NCBI RefSeq assembly: GCF_900100165.1
Contig: NZ_FNEO01000004.1
Location: forward strand, 1 to 64,000
Direction of reading: 5' to 3'
Length of the DNA stretch: 64,000 nt
Source: Flavobacterium glycines
GTDB lineage: Bacteria; Bacteroidota; Bacteroidia; Flavobacteriales; Flavobacteriaceae
A model generated the notes under the pieces. It was not told the DNA's origin. It saw only the letters and a program-made list of their open reading frames with translations, and did no database searches. Position numbers and translations under genes: made by a program. Positions within the stretch are counted from its first letter, which is position 1. Every line of letters starts with the position of its first letter. This document shows, piece after piece, positions 8,195-17,107 of the stretch.

Positions 8195-9526
8195 TTACAA
8201 TACATCTATCAGTTTAAATTTGAAATTAATCAGCTTTCCCTCTCTTTGCACTTTTACTTCTATCCATATTTCATTTTCAGACCATAAAAGTGCATTAATT
8301 TCTTGTAACGAAAGATTATAAGCTTCCTTTCCATCAATTGAAACAATCACATCTCCTACCTTTAAACCGCTTTTTTCGGCATTTGAATTTGCTCTTATGT
8401 AGCCTATTTCATAAATAGGTTTCAATTCTACTTTGTATTTTAACTTTGAACTGGTATTATCCGATTTCACATCTTCCGAATGCAAAACAAATGAATTATC
8501 AGGTACAACTACTAATTGCTTTACTAATTGAACTCCAGTATGCCAAACCTCTATCCCACTTTTATTGTAATAAAACGAATTCTTAAAATATTTGTTCTTC
8601 TTTAAAAACAGCCAACCGTTATTGTAATCAAAAACAGTTGTAAAACGTCTCAGTATCTCCCCTCCTATTGACCCCAAACGGTTAGACTGCATACTGATAT
8701 TCTTTATAGAAGTCGAATCCGGAAAAGCAACTATGGGCGATTTAAACTGAAAATCAGCTATTAAAAACTGATTAATCCTGGCTCTTTTCCCCTCAACAGC
8801 TCCGCTTAAACCTTGCCCAAGATAATCCTCAAAATGTTTTTGAGGAACTTCAATTTTATCTGAAAATTGATCAAAAAGCCAAACAGCATCACTATTACCA
8901 CTATCTACAAGAAGCTTAACATCAACTTCCTCATCATTTATTTTCACAGTCGCATTTACATAAGGTTTACTTCTCTCGATTGAAAGAGGAATTTTTCTAA
9001 ATTCTTTTTGAATCTTCACATGAAACTTAGAATCCAATTTATGGAAAGAGGCCATTTTTTTACCATAATCAATCTCAACTAAATGATTAGTAAAAGCAGC
9101 CGATCCAATAATTCCATTTACTGTTATCCCAACATAATTTGACAAATTAAAAGAGGGATCCAAAATCAAATACAACATATGATTTTTGGATTGCATTTTG
9201 TCTATTGTTAACAAATTACCTGAAGACTTAAACCCCTCAACGCCCTGATTATCACCAAGACCCTGGATAGTTATTTTTTGAACATTATTAAGATTAAGTT
9301 TTTTAGGATCTTCAAAACCAAATAAAATTGTTTCTTCAACTCCTGAATCCAATAAAAAAAGAAGCTCAACACCATTTACCTGAACAGGAATAAAAGCTAA
9401 ATTATTAATCAACCTGATGGGAATTTTTACCCTGTCACTTTTAGCATTAACAAATTCAAATCCCTGTTGCGAAAGTGCAGGAATCGCAAAATTAAGAAGA
9501 AAAAAAAACAGGATTATTTTTTTCAT
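8195..9526 (-). CDS. Retropepsin-like aspartyl protease with C-terminal PDZ domain
   Basis: 443 residues with a signal peptide (to about residue 20, ALSQ). Two half-sites of the pepsin/retropepsin fold are visible: LLFLLDSGVEETILF (Asp60-Ser-Gly) and VKLLVDSGNSDAVWLF around residue 207. A PDZ domain fills about residues 360-440 (NAEKSGLKVGDVIVSIDGK). This combination is a common secreted or periplasmic family in Flavobacteriia whose substrate is unknown. Two DSG motifs in one chain suggest an intramolecular protease dimer. The third residue is Gly in both motifs, so catalytic activity is plausible. It converges on the DUF1573 gene. Confidence 0.85.
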   Translation of the reverse strand: MKKIILFFFLLNFAIPALSQQGFEFVNAKSDRVKIPIRLINNLAFIPVQVNGVELLFLLDSGVEETILFGFEDPKKLNLNNVQKITIQGLGDNQGVEGFKSSGNLLTIDKMQSKNHMLYLILDPSFNLSNYVGITVNGIIGSAAFTNHLVEIDYGKKMASFHKLDSKFHVKIQKEFRKIPLSIERSKPYVNATVKINDEEVDVKLLVDSGNSDAVWLFDQFSDKIEVPQKHFEDYLGQGLSGAVEGKRARINQFLIADFQFKSPIVAFPDSTSIKNISMQSNRLGSIGGEILRRFTTVFDYNNGWLFLKKNKYFKNSFYYNKSGIEVWHTGVQLVKQLVVVPDNSFVLHSEDVKSDNTSSKLKYKVELKPIYEIGYIRANSNAEKSGLKVGDVIVSIDGKEAYNLSLQEINALLWSENEIWIEVKVQREGKLINFKFKLIDVL

Positions 9527-9650
9527 GAATCACAATTTCCATAAAGTTAGCAAAAATCCTGCTTTTTAGAACGTTTTAACTTCAAATTGTAAAACTATCA
9601 ATAGCTTAGTTTTAAAAAAAATTGCAAATTTGCATCAAATTTTTATTAAG

Positions 9651-10847
9651 ATGCCTGATATTTCAATTAGAGGAAGAAGAATGCCTGAGTCGCCAATTCG
9701 CAAATTGGCTCCATTTGCTGATATAGCTAATAAAAAAGGCCTAAAAGTATATCACTTAAACATAGGTCAACCTGATATAAAAAGTCCCGAAATAGCCATT
9801 CAAGCCATCAAAAATATCAACATGGACATTATTGAATATGGTCCATCGGCCGGTTATGAAAGTTACCGCAGAAAATTAGCTCAATTTTACACCAATCAAA
9901 ATGTAAGAGTTGATTTTGCTGATATCATGATTACTACGGGTGGTTCTGAAGCTTTGTTGTTTGCCTTAGGCAGCATCATGGATCCGGGAGATGAAGTCAT
10001 CATCCCTGAGCCTTTCTATGCCAATTATCATGCTTTCTCAGAAGAATCAAGTGCTACAGTTATTCCTGTAAATTCAGATTTCGAAGAAGGTTTTACACTA
10101 CCTTCAATTGAAGCTTTTGAAAAATTGATTACACCAAAAACAAAGGCAATAATCATTTGTAACCCAAGTAATCCAACAGGAAACTTATATTCTGAATCAG
10201 AAATTCAACAACTGGGAGAATTAGTAAAAAAACACGATTTGTTTTTAATTGCTGATGAAGTATACAGGGAATTTATCTATGATGAAAAAGACCGTCATTA
10301 TTCAGTAATGAACCTAATCGGTTTAGAACAAAATGTAATCATGATCGATTCGGTTTCTAAGCGTTACAGTATGTGTGGTGCCCGAATTGGCTGTATGGTA
10401 ACCAAAAACAAAGAGGTTATCGCTACGGCTATGAAATTTGCACAGGCACGTTTATGCCCTCCAACAATAGAGCAAATTGCCTGCGAAGCTGCTATCGATA
10501 CTCCAAAAAGTTATTTTGACGAAGTAATCAAAGAATACAAAGACAGAAGAGACACTTTAATAACTGAATTACTTAAAATTGAAGGAGTAAAAGTTACCCC
10601 TCCTAAAGCCGCTTTTTATTGCATTGCTGAACTTCCTGTGGACAACACCGAAACTTTTGCACAATGGCTTTTAGAAAGTTATAACTTAAATGGCGAAACA
10701 GTAATGGTTGCTCCTGCCGCCGGATTTTACTCGACTCCGGGAATGGGATTAAAACAAGTACGTATTGCTTATGTCCTTAATAAAGAAGACTTAACAAAAG
10801 CGGTTCATATATTAAAAGACGCCATAGCAACCTACAATGCCCGATAA
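9651..10847 (+). CDS. PLP-dependent aminotransferase, class I (aspartate aminotransferase-like)
   Basis: Starting at the ATG at 9651 the protein has 398 residues. An upstream in-frame TTG at 9630 would add only seven non-conserved residues and is unlikely. Fold-type I motifs are clear: the NPSNPTGNLYS loop, DEVYREFIYD (Asp and Tyr contacting the cofactor), the Schiff-base Lys in DSVSKRYSMCGARIG, and a substrate-carboxylate Arg in KQVRIAYV near the end. It belongs to the AspC/PatA-like branch that transaminates aspartate or other amino acids in the cytosol. Substrate choice cannot be read. It is monocistronic with a strong terminator. Confidence 0.9.
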   Translation: MPDISIRGRRMPESPIRKLAPFADIANKKGLKVYHLNIGQPDIKSPEIAIQAIKNINMDIIEYGPSAGYESYRRKLAQFYTNQNVRVDFADIMITTGGSEALLFALGSIMDPGDEVIIPEPFYANYHAFSEESSATVIPVNSDFEEGFTLPSIEAFEKLITPKTKAIIICNPSNPTGNLYSESEIQQLGELVKKHDLFLIADEVYREFIYDEKDRHYSVMNLIGLEQNVIMIDSVSKRYSMCGARIGCMVTKNKEVIATAMKFAQARLCPPTIEQIACEAAIDTPKSYFDEVIKEYKDRRDTLITELLKIEGVKVTPPKAAFYCIAELPVDNTETFAQWLLESYNLNGETVMVAPAAGFYSTPGMGLKQVRIAYVLNKEDLTKAVHILKDAIATYNAR

Positions 10848-10877
10848 AAATCAAAACTTCTTTTAAAAATAAAACCA

Positions 10878-10920
10878 CAAAGACAATAACAAATTTTCAA
10901 AGTTATTGTCTTTGTCTTTT
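10878..10920 (+). terminator. Terminator of the aminotransferase gene
   Basis: A perfect 13-bp stem (CAAAGACAATAAC with 10902-10914) and an 11-nt loop, followed by a T-rich tract. Confidence 0.85.
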
Positions 10921-11046
10921 TTAATAATACCACAAATAGCATCCACAGAAGCCTGTTTTTTTATCAAAAGCTATAGAAATTCTTTAATTTTTATTAATTA
11001 TCTTTACAGCCTTAAAAACGAACACCCACTATAATAGTAGTATTTA

Positions 11047-11718
11047 ATGATACAAAATGAAGAAATGCACGACGAAATTGGAGACAATCATATTGGTTCG
11101 AGTGCAAAAAATCCTTTGCGAAGCGATGCTTTTGCAATAACGGATGATGAAAAAATTGAAAAAATAAAAAAAGACGTCCATAACATCCTTGAAACCCTGG
11201 GAATGGACTTAACTGACGATAGCTTAAAAGGCACTCCTAATCGTGTTGCAAAAATGTTCGTCAAAGAAATTTTTGGAGGATTAAATCCATCCCGAAAACC
11301 AAAAGCTTCAACTTTTGAAAACAACTATAAATATGGCGAAATGTTGGTAGAAAAAAACATCATTGTTTATTCTACCTGCGAACACCATCTACTACCTATT
11401 ATCGGCAGAGCTCACGTAGCTTACATCTCAAATGGTACCGTAATTGGTTTATCCAAAATGAACCGAATTGTAGAATACTATGCAAAAAGACCTCAGGTTC
11501 AGGAGCGTCTTACCATGCAAATTGTTCAGGAACTACAACAAGCCTTAGGTACAGAAGATGTTGCCTGTGTTATCGATGCCAAACACCTTTGCGTAAATTC
11601 AAGAGGAGTAAGCGATATTGAAAGCAGCACTGTAACTTCTGAATTTGGAGGAAAATTCAAAGAAGAACAATGCAGAAGAGAATTTTTAGACTATATTAAA
11701 CTAGACACAAAATTCTAA
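11047..11718 (+). CDS. folE: GTP cyclohydrolase I
   Basis: A 223-residue enzyme converting GTP to 7,8-dihydroneopterin triphosphate, the first step of tetrahydrofolate and pterin synthesis. Zinc ligands are in STCEHHLLP and in the later DAKHLCVNSRGV (Cys). The GRAHVAYI and SKMNRIV signatures and the C-terminal QCRREFLDYI all match type IA enzymes. The N-terminal 35 residues are the usual variable extension. A four-helix-bundle gene with repeats lies between it and cysS. Confidence 0.97.
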   Translation: MIQNEEMHDEIGDNHIGSSAKNPLRSDAFAITDDEKIEKIKKDVHNILETLGMDLTDDSLKGTPNRVAKMFVKEIFGGLNPSRKPKASTFENNYKYGEMLVEKNIIVYSTCEHHLLPIIGRAHVAYISNGTVIGLSKMNRIVEYYAKRPQVQERLTMQIVQELQQALGTEDVACVIDAKHLCVNSRGVSDIESSTVTSEFGGKFKEEQCRREFLDYIKLDTKF

Positions 11719-11724
11719 TTTAAT

Positions 11725-11760
11725 GTTTAATTGCAGTATGTTTAATCGTTAAATCGAATT
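11725..11760. repeat. GTTTAATC-type octamer repeat, left of the four-helix-bundle gene
   Basis: It contains GTTTAATT, GTTTAATC and GTTAAATC units in the plus orientation, between the folE stop and the next start. The matching array lies inverted at 12159-12198. Confidence 0.65.
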
Positions 11761-11764
11761 AAAT

Positions 11765-12130
11765 ATGTACATTTTTTCGTTTGAAAAACTTGATGTTTGG
11801 CAAAATTCAAGAGCATTAATTTTGACGATTTATAAATTAGCTGCTAATTTCCCATCAAGTGAGATATATGGCATTACTTCTCAAATAAAAAGAAGCGCAT
11901 CATCTATCGGAACAAATATTGCTGAAGGAACTTCGAGGAACACCAATAAGGACAAAGCATATTTCCTTACGATTTCATATTCCTCTGCAACAGAAACATT
12001 AAATCATTTGATAATTTCAAAAGACCTTGATTATATCACAGAAGAAGAATACCTCCATTGCAGAGAGAATTTAGAAAAAATTTGTAACCAAATCAATAGT
12101 CTAAAGAAATACTATTTATCACAAGAATAA
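11765..12130 (+). CDS. Four-helix bundle protein (S23 / 23S rRNA intervening-sequence family)
   Basis: 121 residues, all helical, with the family hallmarks: FEKLDVWQNSRAL at the N-terminus, FPSSEIYGITSQIKRSASSIGTNIAEG in the middle and TETLNHLIIS with a C-terminal helix. Family members were first found in 23S rRNA intervening sequences (hence the misleading name ribosomal protein S23) and are also related to the Avd accessory protein of diversity-generating retroelements. No reverse transcriptase or rRNA is nearby. The gene is bracketed by inverted GTTTAATC arrays, so it may travel with them. Function is unknown; binding of nucleic acid is an inference from the family. Confidence 0.85.
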   Translation: MYIFSFEKLDVWQNSRALILTIYKLAANFPSSEIYGITSQIKRSASSIGTNIAEGTSRNTNKDKAYFLTISYSSATETLNHLIISKDLDYITEEEYLHCRENLEKICNQINSLKKYYLSQE

Positions 12131-12158
12131 TATAGAATCATTTATTTCATTCTTAATT

Positions 12159-12198
12159 GAACAGATAAACGAATCAACAATTAAACGATTAAACAAAC
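12159..12198. repeat. GTTTAATC-type octamer repeat, right of the four-helix-bundle gene
   Basis: Read on the minus strand this is GTTTAATC, GTTTAATT, GTTGATTC and GTTTATCT in tandem, ending 7 bp before the cysS start. It is the inverse of the array at 11725-11760 and matches the inverted arms in the valS leader. Confidence 0.75.
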
Positions 12199-12205
12199 AT
12201 CCTTT

Positions 12206-13684
12206 ATGTCTTCTTACAATACTCAAACACTAAAAATATACAATTCACTTTCCGGAGAAAAAGAAACATTTGTGCCTATAAACGAAGGCAGCATTGGAAT
12301 GTATGTTTGCGGACCAACAGTTTACAGTAACGTACATCTTGGAAACCTAAGAACATTCATGTCTTTTGATGTAATTTTTAGATATTTCATTCATTTAGGT
12401 TACAAAGTAAGATATGTCAGAAACATTACTGATGTTGGTCACATTGTAGACGATGTGGATGAGGGAGAAGACAAAATCGCTAAAAAAGCGCGTTTAGAAC
12501 AACTGGAACCAATGGAAGTAGTACAGCGTTACACTGTAGATTTCCACGAAATCCTTAAAGCATTCAATTTTTTACCACCAAGTATTGAACCTACAGCGAC
12601 AGGCCATATTATTGAGCAAATTGAAATTATCAAAAAAATAATTGACTCCGGCATTGGCTATGAAGCCAATGGATCAGTATATTTTGATGTGGTAAAATTT
12701 AATGAAAGCAATCATTACGGAAAATTAAGCGGTCGCAACATCGAAGACATGTTAGCCAATACCCGTGATTTAGATGGTCAGTCAGACAAAAGAAATCCTC
12801 AGGATTTTGCACTTTGGAAAAAAGCCGAACCGGAACACATTATGCGTTGGCCTTCACCATGGAGTGACGGTTTTCCGGGCTGGCACTTAGAGTGTACTGC
12901 TATGAGTACTAAATACCTTGGCAATCATTTTGATATTCATGGAGGCGGAATGGATTTAAAATTCCCTCACCATGAATGTGAGATTGCTCAAAACGAAGCC
13001 TGCACGGGTCAAACTCCAGTAAATTATTGGATGCACGCCAACATGCTTACGCTTAACGGTAAAAAAATGGCAAAATCTACTGGAAATAACATTTTACCCA
13101 GAGAAATTTTAACCGGTGAAAACACTATTTTAAGCAAAGCTTTCCCTGCTTCAGTTGCACGTTTTTTCATGTTACAGGCGCATTACAGAAGCATTCTTGA
13201 CTTTTCTGATGAAGCCATTGTAGCAGCCGAAAAAGGATACAAAAGATTCATGGAAGCTATCGATGCTTTAAAACAAATCAAAACGAGTGCAAGCAGCACT
13301 TTAGACATCGCAGCATGGAGACAACTTTGCTATGATGCCATGAACGATGATTTCAACACTCCTATTTTGATTGCACATTTATTTGAAGGTGTTCGTTATA
13401 TCAATTTGCTTAAAGAAAACAAAGAAACGATTAGTGCTTCTGATTTAGAAACTTTAACTACAACTATAAACGCTTTCGTTTTTGATGTTTTAGGCTTAGA
13501 AAATCAAAAAGTAACTAACAGTGGTAACGACAAACTGGAAGGAACAATAAACATGTTGATTGACATGCGAAACAAAGCTCGTGCCGACAAAGATTTCGCC
13601 ATGTCCGACCATATCAGAGACCAACTGCTTGCTTTAGGAATCCAACTTAAAGACAGCAAAGAAGGAACAAGTTTCAGTATTTAG
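12206..13684 (+). CDS. cysS: Cysteine--tRNA ligase
   Basis: A 492-residue class I synthetase charging tRNA-Cys. The zinc site and HIGH motif are [13 protein letters not shown] (Cys35, HLGN 44-47); further zinc ligands lie in WHLECTAMS and in the HHECEIAQ segment. The KMSKS equivalent is [10 protein letters not shown]. The helical anticodon-binding region and the C-terminal [12 protein letters not shown] segment are intact. Length is normal. It starts 7 bp after an octamer repeat array and is followed by yidD and lgt in the same direction, a synteny seen in flavobacteria. Confidence 0.97.
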   Translation: MSSYNTQTLKIYNSLSGEKETFVPINEGSIGMYVCGPTVYSNVHLGNLRTFMSFDVIFRYFIHLGYKVRYVRNITDVGHIVDDVDEGEDKIAKKARLEQLEPMEVVQRYTVDFHEILKAFNFLPPSIEPTATGHIIEQIEIIKKIIDSGIGYEANGSVYFDVVKFNESNHYGKLSGRNIEDMLANTRDLDGQSDKRNPQDFALWKKAEPEHIMRWPSPWSDGFPGWHLECTAMSTKYLGNHFDIHGGGMDLKFPHHECEIAQNEACTGQTPVNYWMHANMLTLNGKKMAKSTGNNILPREILTGENTILSKAFPASVARFFMLQAHYRSILDFSDEAIVAAEKGYKRFMEAIDALKQIKTSASSTLDIAAWRQLCYDAMNDDFNTPILIAHLFEGVRYINLLKENKETISASDLETLTTTINAFVFDVLGLENQKVTNSGNDKLEGTINMLIDMRNKARADKDFAMSDHIRDQLLALGIQLKDSKEGTSFSI

Positions 13685-13747
13685 TTTTGATATTTTTTGA
13701 AAATATTTTTTTTATGAATCTCAAAACTATTCGATAAATCAATAAAA

Positions 13748-13996
13748 ATGTTTTCAAAAATCATTCTATTTCCGTTTATTTTATTGGTGCGATTTTACCA
13801 ATTGGTCATCTCACCATTAACTCCGGCTACCTGCCGATTCACACCAAGCTGTTCGGCATATATGATTGAAGCCCTGAAAACCCATGGTTTATTATACGGA
13901 GGTTATTTAGGAACAAAAAGAATATTAAGTTGCCATCCCTGGGGAAAAAGCGGTTACGATCCGGTACCAAAGAAAAAAGAGCGCTGTAAACATTAA
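13748..13996 (+). CDS. yidD: Membrane protein insertion efficiency factor YidD
   Basis: 82 residues with the complete family signature: [19 protein letters not shown], a [18 protein letters not shown] tail and three conserved Cys. It is a peripheral inner-membrane protein that assists YidC-dependent insertion. The N-terminal helix ([17 protein letters not shown]) is amphipathic or hydrophobic. In many bacteria it is linked to rnpA-rpmH; here it lies between cysS and lgt. Confidence 0.95.
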   Translation: MFSKIILFPFILLVRFYQLVISPLTPATCRFTPSCSAYMIEALKTHGLLYGGYLGTKRILSCHPWGKSGYDPVPKKKERCKH

Positions 13997-14059
13997 CCTT
14001 TAATTAGTACTCATTTTACTTTAAATATTTAATTTTACAACTAAATAAACAATAATTAG

Positions 14060-14986
14060 ATGACACAGGCTTTAAACATTGTATGGAATCCATCCGAAGG
14101 TATTGATTTAGGTTTTTTTGTAATTAGATATTACAGCTTAATGTTTGTAATTGCATTTGGATTAGGCTGGTACATTATGAAAAACATTTTCGAACGCGAA
14201 AATGAATCTTTAGAAAAATTAGACTCTCTATTTGTATGGAGCGTTCTTGCCACCTTAATTGGAGCCAGACTGGGACATGTCTTCTTTTATGACTGGGAAT
14301 ATTTCAGAAACCATTTATCTGAAATTGTTTTACCATTCAGATTCACTCCTAAATTCGAATTCACAGGTTATCAGGGATTAGCCAGCCACGGTGCTGCCAT
14401 ATCGATTATTGTTGCCATGTACTATTACAGCAAAAATGTATTAAAAAAACCTTTACTATGGATTCTGGATCGTATTGTCATAGCTGTTGCAAGTGGAGCA
14501 ATCTTTGTTAGATTAGGCAATTTCTTCAATTCCGAAATTGTAGGTAAGGTTACAGACTCTCCATTTGGTATAAGATTCCTTCATGATTACTATAGCAAAG
14601 CAGATGCTGTCAATGCAACTCAAATCCCGAATCCAAAAGATGCTTATACCGCAATTGCAACAAATCCAAAATATGCTGATTTACTTGCACAAGTACCTGT
14701 AAAACATCCAACACAACTGTACGAAGCATTCTGCTACATCTTTGTTTTTGCAATATTATTTTTCTTGTATTGGAAAACTGAAGCAAGAAAAAAAGCCGGA
14801 TACCTCTTTGGACTTTTCCTGGTTTTACTCTTCTCTGTCCGAATGGTTGTAGAATCAGTAAAAGAAAGCCAGGGTGGATTTGAAAGCGCCTTAGGACTTC
14901 TTTCTACCGGACAATGGTTAAGCATTCCATTTATCCTAATTGGCTTCTATTTTATATTCACTGCCGAAAAACCGATAAAAATATAA
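14060..14986 (+). CDS. lgt: Phosphatidylglycerol--prolipoprotein diacylglyceryl transferase
   Basis: A 308-residue polytopic inner-membrane enzyme that transfers diacylglycerol to the lipobox Cys, the first step of lipoprotein maturation. Motifs include the RYYSLMFVIAFGLGW start, the GARLGHVFFYDW loop, YQGLASHGAAISI, the Lgt signature VRLGNFFNSEIVGKVTDSPFG and HPTQLYEAFCY. About seven membrane segments are visible. A loop after the signature (SKADAVNATQIPNPKDAYTA) is longer than in E. coli, as is usual in Bacteroidota. A strong terminator follows. Confidence 0.95.
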   Translation: MTQALNIVWNPSEGIDLGFFVIRYYSLMFVIAFGLGWYIMKNIFERENESLEKLDSLFVWSVLATLIGARLGHVFFYDWEYFRNHLSEIVLPFRFTPKFEFTGYQGLASHGAAISIIVAMYYYSKNVLKKPLLWILDRIVIAVASGAIFVRLGNFFNSEIVGKVTDSPFGIRFLHDYYSKADAVNATQIPNPKDAYTAIATNPKYADLLAQVPVKHPTQLYEAFCYIFVFAILFFLYWKTEARKKAGYLFGLFLVLLFSVRMVVESVKESQGGFESALGLLSTGQWLSIPFILIGFYFIFTAEKPIKI

Positions 14987-15007
14987 ATCCCTTTAGCATA
15001 TAAAAAA

Positions 15008-15040
15008 ATGCCGTCTAACTATTTAGACGGCATTTTTTTT
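15008..15040 (+). terminator. Terminator of lgt
   Basis: An 11-bp perfect stem (ATGCCGTCTAA with 15023-15033), a 4-nt loop and a run of eight T. Confidence 0.92.
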
Positions 15041-15088
15041 ACCTAATAATCTACTAAACTCAATAAATACAAAATACCTTAAAACAAA

Positions 15089-15116
15089 AAACCATCTAAC
15101 AAATGTTAGATGGTTT
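15089..15116 (-). terminator. Terminator of the tRNA-Thr gene
   Basis: A 12-bp perfect stem (AAACCATCTAAC with GTTAGATGGTTT) and 4-nt loop, 5 bp beyond the tRNA 3' end, followed on the minus strand by a T-rich tract. Confidence 0.88.
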
Positions 15117-15121
15117 ACTTG

Positions 15122-15195
15122 AGCCGATAGAGGGACTCGAACCCACGACCTGCTGATTACAAATCAGCTGCTCTAGCCAGCTGAGCTACATCGGC
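15122..15195 (-). tRNA. tRNA-Thr (anticodon TGT)
   Basis: A 74-nt cloverleaf. The acceptor GCCGATG pairs with TATCGGC. There is a D arm GCTC/GAGC, an anticodon stem GCTGA/TCAGC around the loop TTTGTAA (anticodon TGT) and a T arm GTGGG-TTCGAGT-CCCTC with one mismatch. No CCA is encoded. It stands alone with its own terminator. Confidence 0.95.
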
Positions 15196-15274
15196 GTCAT
15201 TATTACGAGTGCAAAGATACAGTTGAATTTCAATTTTCCAAAGGAAATCTGCACTTTTTTTCGCTTTTTACAGA

Positions 15275-15541
15275 CTACAATTCGTTGATTTTAGCAATCA
15301 ATTGATTAGCAACTTGTTCCAATTCTACATTGATTTGTTTGAAGTGTGCTTTTTTATTTTCAACATTCTTAGCATTTACTTTTGTTATCAAATTATCAAA
15401 AGCAACAATGGCTTCATCAATAATATTGTTAGTCGCTTCTGTAGGTTTTCCTGAAGTTGAAAGTTCAAATAAGTAAACTGCTTCAATAATATCTCCTAAA
15501 ACGTAGTTGATGTCTTTCTTTAAATTCTTAACGTTTGCCAT
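15275..15541 (-). CDS. Conserved small helical protein, function unknown
   Basis: I place the start at the ATG at 15541 (88 residues, MANVKNLKKDINYVLGDII). The open frame continues 12 codons upstream through sequence that overlaps a promoter-like TATTTTTG. The protein is almost entirely helical, with no signal peptide and no membrane segment; it is rich in Asn, Lys and Ile and contains no Cys. I recognise it only as the sort of short conserved hypothetical found in Flavobacteriaceae. Neighbours (manA upstream, tRNA-Thr downstream) do not suggest a role. Confidence 0.75.
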   Translation of the reverse strand: MANVKNLKKDINYVLGDIIEAVYLFELSTSGKPTEATNNIIDEAIVAFDNLITKVNAKNVENKKAHFKQINVELEQVANQLIAKINEL

Positions 15542-15566
15542 TTTATTTAATTTTAATTTGCGTTTG

Positions 15567-15574
15567 CAAAAATA
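15567..15574 (-). promoter_or_regulatory. Candidate -7 element for the 88-residue helical protein
   Basis: TATTTTTG on the minus strand, an exact TAnnTTTG match, lies 26 bp before the chosen ATG and supports that start. Confidence 0.5.
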
Positions 15575-15596
15575 CACATAAACTTTCTATTAGTAA

Positions 15597-16562
15597 CTAT
15601 GAAATGTAGATTTCTAAAATAGAAGCTTTTCCACTCAAAACAAATGTTTTAATGGCAGCCGGAATCAAAACCGTATCTCCTTTTTTATAGCTGTATTTCA
15701 CACCATTATAATCCAATTCAAAACTTCCTTCTACACACATATAAACCGTAAAACTTTCTGCTGATTTTTCTACAGAAATCGCTCCATCCAAAGGAACAAA
15801 ATTAGTTGTAAAATAAGGACAATCAACCACCGGATTAGACTGATTGACTATTTTATCATATTGTTTATAAGTATCTACTTTATCATAATTAATTGCATCC
15901 AATGCCAGATCAATATGCAATTCCCTTCCATTACCCTGAGCATCAACTCTGTCAAAATCATAAATACGATAAGTGATATCCGATGTTTGCTGGATTTCCG
16001 CCACTACTAAGCCCGCTCCAATTGCATGAACCGTTCCTGTTTCAAGAAAAAACACATCCCCCGATTTTACTTTCACATCATCAAGAATAGAAAGCAAACT
16101 TTTGTTCTTCAGATTTTCAACATATTCATCTGCATTTGATTTTTCTTTAAAACCTACAATGATACGGGCATCATCATCTGCCTGCATGATGTACCACATC
16201 TCTGTTTTCCCAAAGGAATTATGACGCTCCTTAGCCAAAGCATCATTAGGATGCACCTGAATGGACAAATCTTCACGCGCATCTAAATACTTAAATAACA
16301 AAGGAAATTGTTTACCAAATCTTTCGTAGACTGCAGTTCCTAATATTTCATTAGGAGCTTCATCAATAAGTTTCATCAAAGAAATTCCTTTTAATTCCCC
16401 ATTAGCAACCACACTCACATCTCCTTCCACCGTAGACAATTCCCAACTTTCCCCAACTGTAGAAGATTCAATGGGTTTAGATAAAACTGTTTTTAATTTT
16501 TCACCTCCCCAAATTCTGTCTTTCAAAATTGGCTCAAATTGCAATGGATAAATATTCTTCAT
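15597..16562 (-). CDS. manA: Mannose-6-phosphate isomerase, class I
   Basis: A 321-residue cupin metalloenzyme interconverting fructose 6-phosphate and mannose 6-phosphate. Zinc-binding and active-site segments are visible: SIQVHPNDALAKE (Gln, His), KTEMWYIMQ (Glu) and ETGTVHAIGAGLVVAEIQQTSDITYRIYD (His, then the conserved Arg). It is about 100 residues shorter than E. coli ManA and matches the compact Bacillus/Bacteroidota type. It would feed GDP-mannose and, through gmd and fcl at the right end of the window, GDP-fucose; that link is inferred. It is a single gene with its own promoter candidate. Confidence 0.92.
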   Translation of the reverse strand: MKNIYPLQFEPILKDRIWGGEKLKTVLSKPIESSTVGESWELSTVEGDVSVVANGELKGISLMKLIDEAPNEILGTAVYERFGKQFPLLFKYLDAREDLSIQVHPNDALAKERHNSFGKTEMWYIMQADDDARIIVGFKEKSNADEYVENLKNKSLLSILDDVKVKSGDVFFLETGTVHAIGAGLVVAEIQQTSDITYRIYDFDRVDAQGNGRELHIDLALDAINYDKVDTYKQYDKIVNQSNPVVDCPYFTTNFVPLDGAISVEKSAESFTVYMCVEGSFELDYNGVKYSYKKGDTVLIPAAIKTFVLSGKASILEIYIS

Positions 16563-16601
16563 TTTTTCTTTAGTTTAATTTGTCTTGTTTTTAGTTTGAA
16601 A

Positions 16602-16609
16602 CAAATGTA
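16602..16609 (-). promoter_or_regulatory. Candidate -7 element of manA
   Basis: TACATTTG on the minus strand is an exact TAnnTTTG match 39 bp before the start; a TTG lies 21 nt further upstream. Confidence 0.55.
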
Positions 16610-16657
16610 AACAGCTAAGCCGTTTAAAAACAAGTATTTTTTATTCAATTCTATAGA

Positions 16658-17107
16658 TTATTTTATCATTTTTGCCAACATTTTAGAAACATGTCTCATT
16701 CCTATCATACTATCGAATATCATTTGGATGACTCCTTTGTCATCAACTAAATAAGTGACTCTGCCCGGAAGTAAACCAAACAATCCAGAAGGAACACCAA
16801 AAAGCTTTCGAATAGCATTATCCGAATCAGACAAAAGCCTAAAAGGCAAATTAAATTTTTGAATAAATTCCTGATGTGAAGCCACACCATCAGCACTTAT
16901 TCCGATTACATCAACACCAAATTTTAGAAATTCAGCGTAATTATCACGAAATCCGCATGCCTGTGCAGTACATTGTGGTGTATTATCTTTAGGATAAAAA
17001 TAAATTATGACTGCTTTTTTTCCAATAACAGTCCGACTATCAAACAAAACTCCTGTTGCTTCTTTAGCAGTAAAATCGGGGATTGTATCTCCTACTTTAA
17101 GTCGCAT
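16658..17107 (-). CDS. bcp: Peroxiredoxin of the Bcp/PrxQ type
   Basis: 149 residues with the PrxQ active site FYPKDNTPQCTAQACGFRD. The peroxidatic Cys46 and the resolving Cys51 five residues later are both present, so an atypical two-Cys thiol peroxidase is expected, reducing hydroperoxides in the cytosol with thioredoxin. The start codon overlaps the stop of the upstream queD-like gene (TAATG), implying translational coupling within an idi-queD-bcp operon. Length is normal. Confidence 0.9.
   Translation of the reverse strand: MRLKVGDTIPDFTAKEATGVLFDSRTVIGKKAVIIYFYPKDNTPQCTAQACGFRDNYAEFLKFGVDVIGISADGVASHQEFIQKFNLPFRLLSDSDNAIRKLFGVPSGLFGLLPGRVTYLVDDKGVIQMIFDSMIGMRHVSKMLAKMIK

Noticed and set aside
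9630..9650. TTG start giving a longer aminotransferase
   Set aside because: The extra seven residues are not conserved-looking, and an ATG at 9651 gives the normal N-terminus.
11765..12130. Ribosomal protein S23 or a diversity-generating retroelement accessory gene
   Set aside because: S23 is a historical misnomer, and no reverse transcriptase, template repeat or variable gene is present around it.
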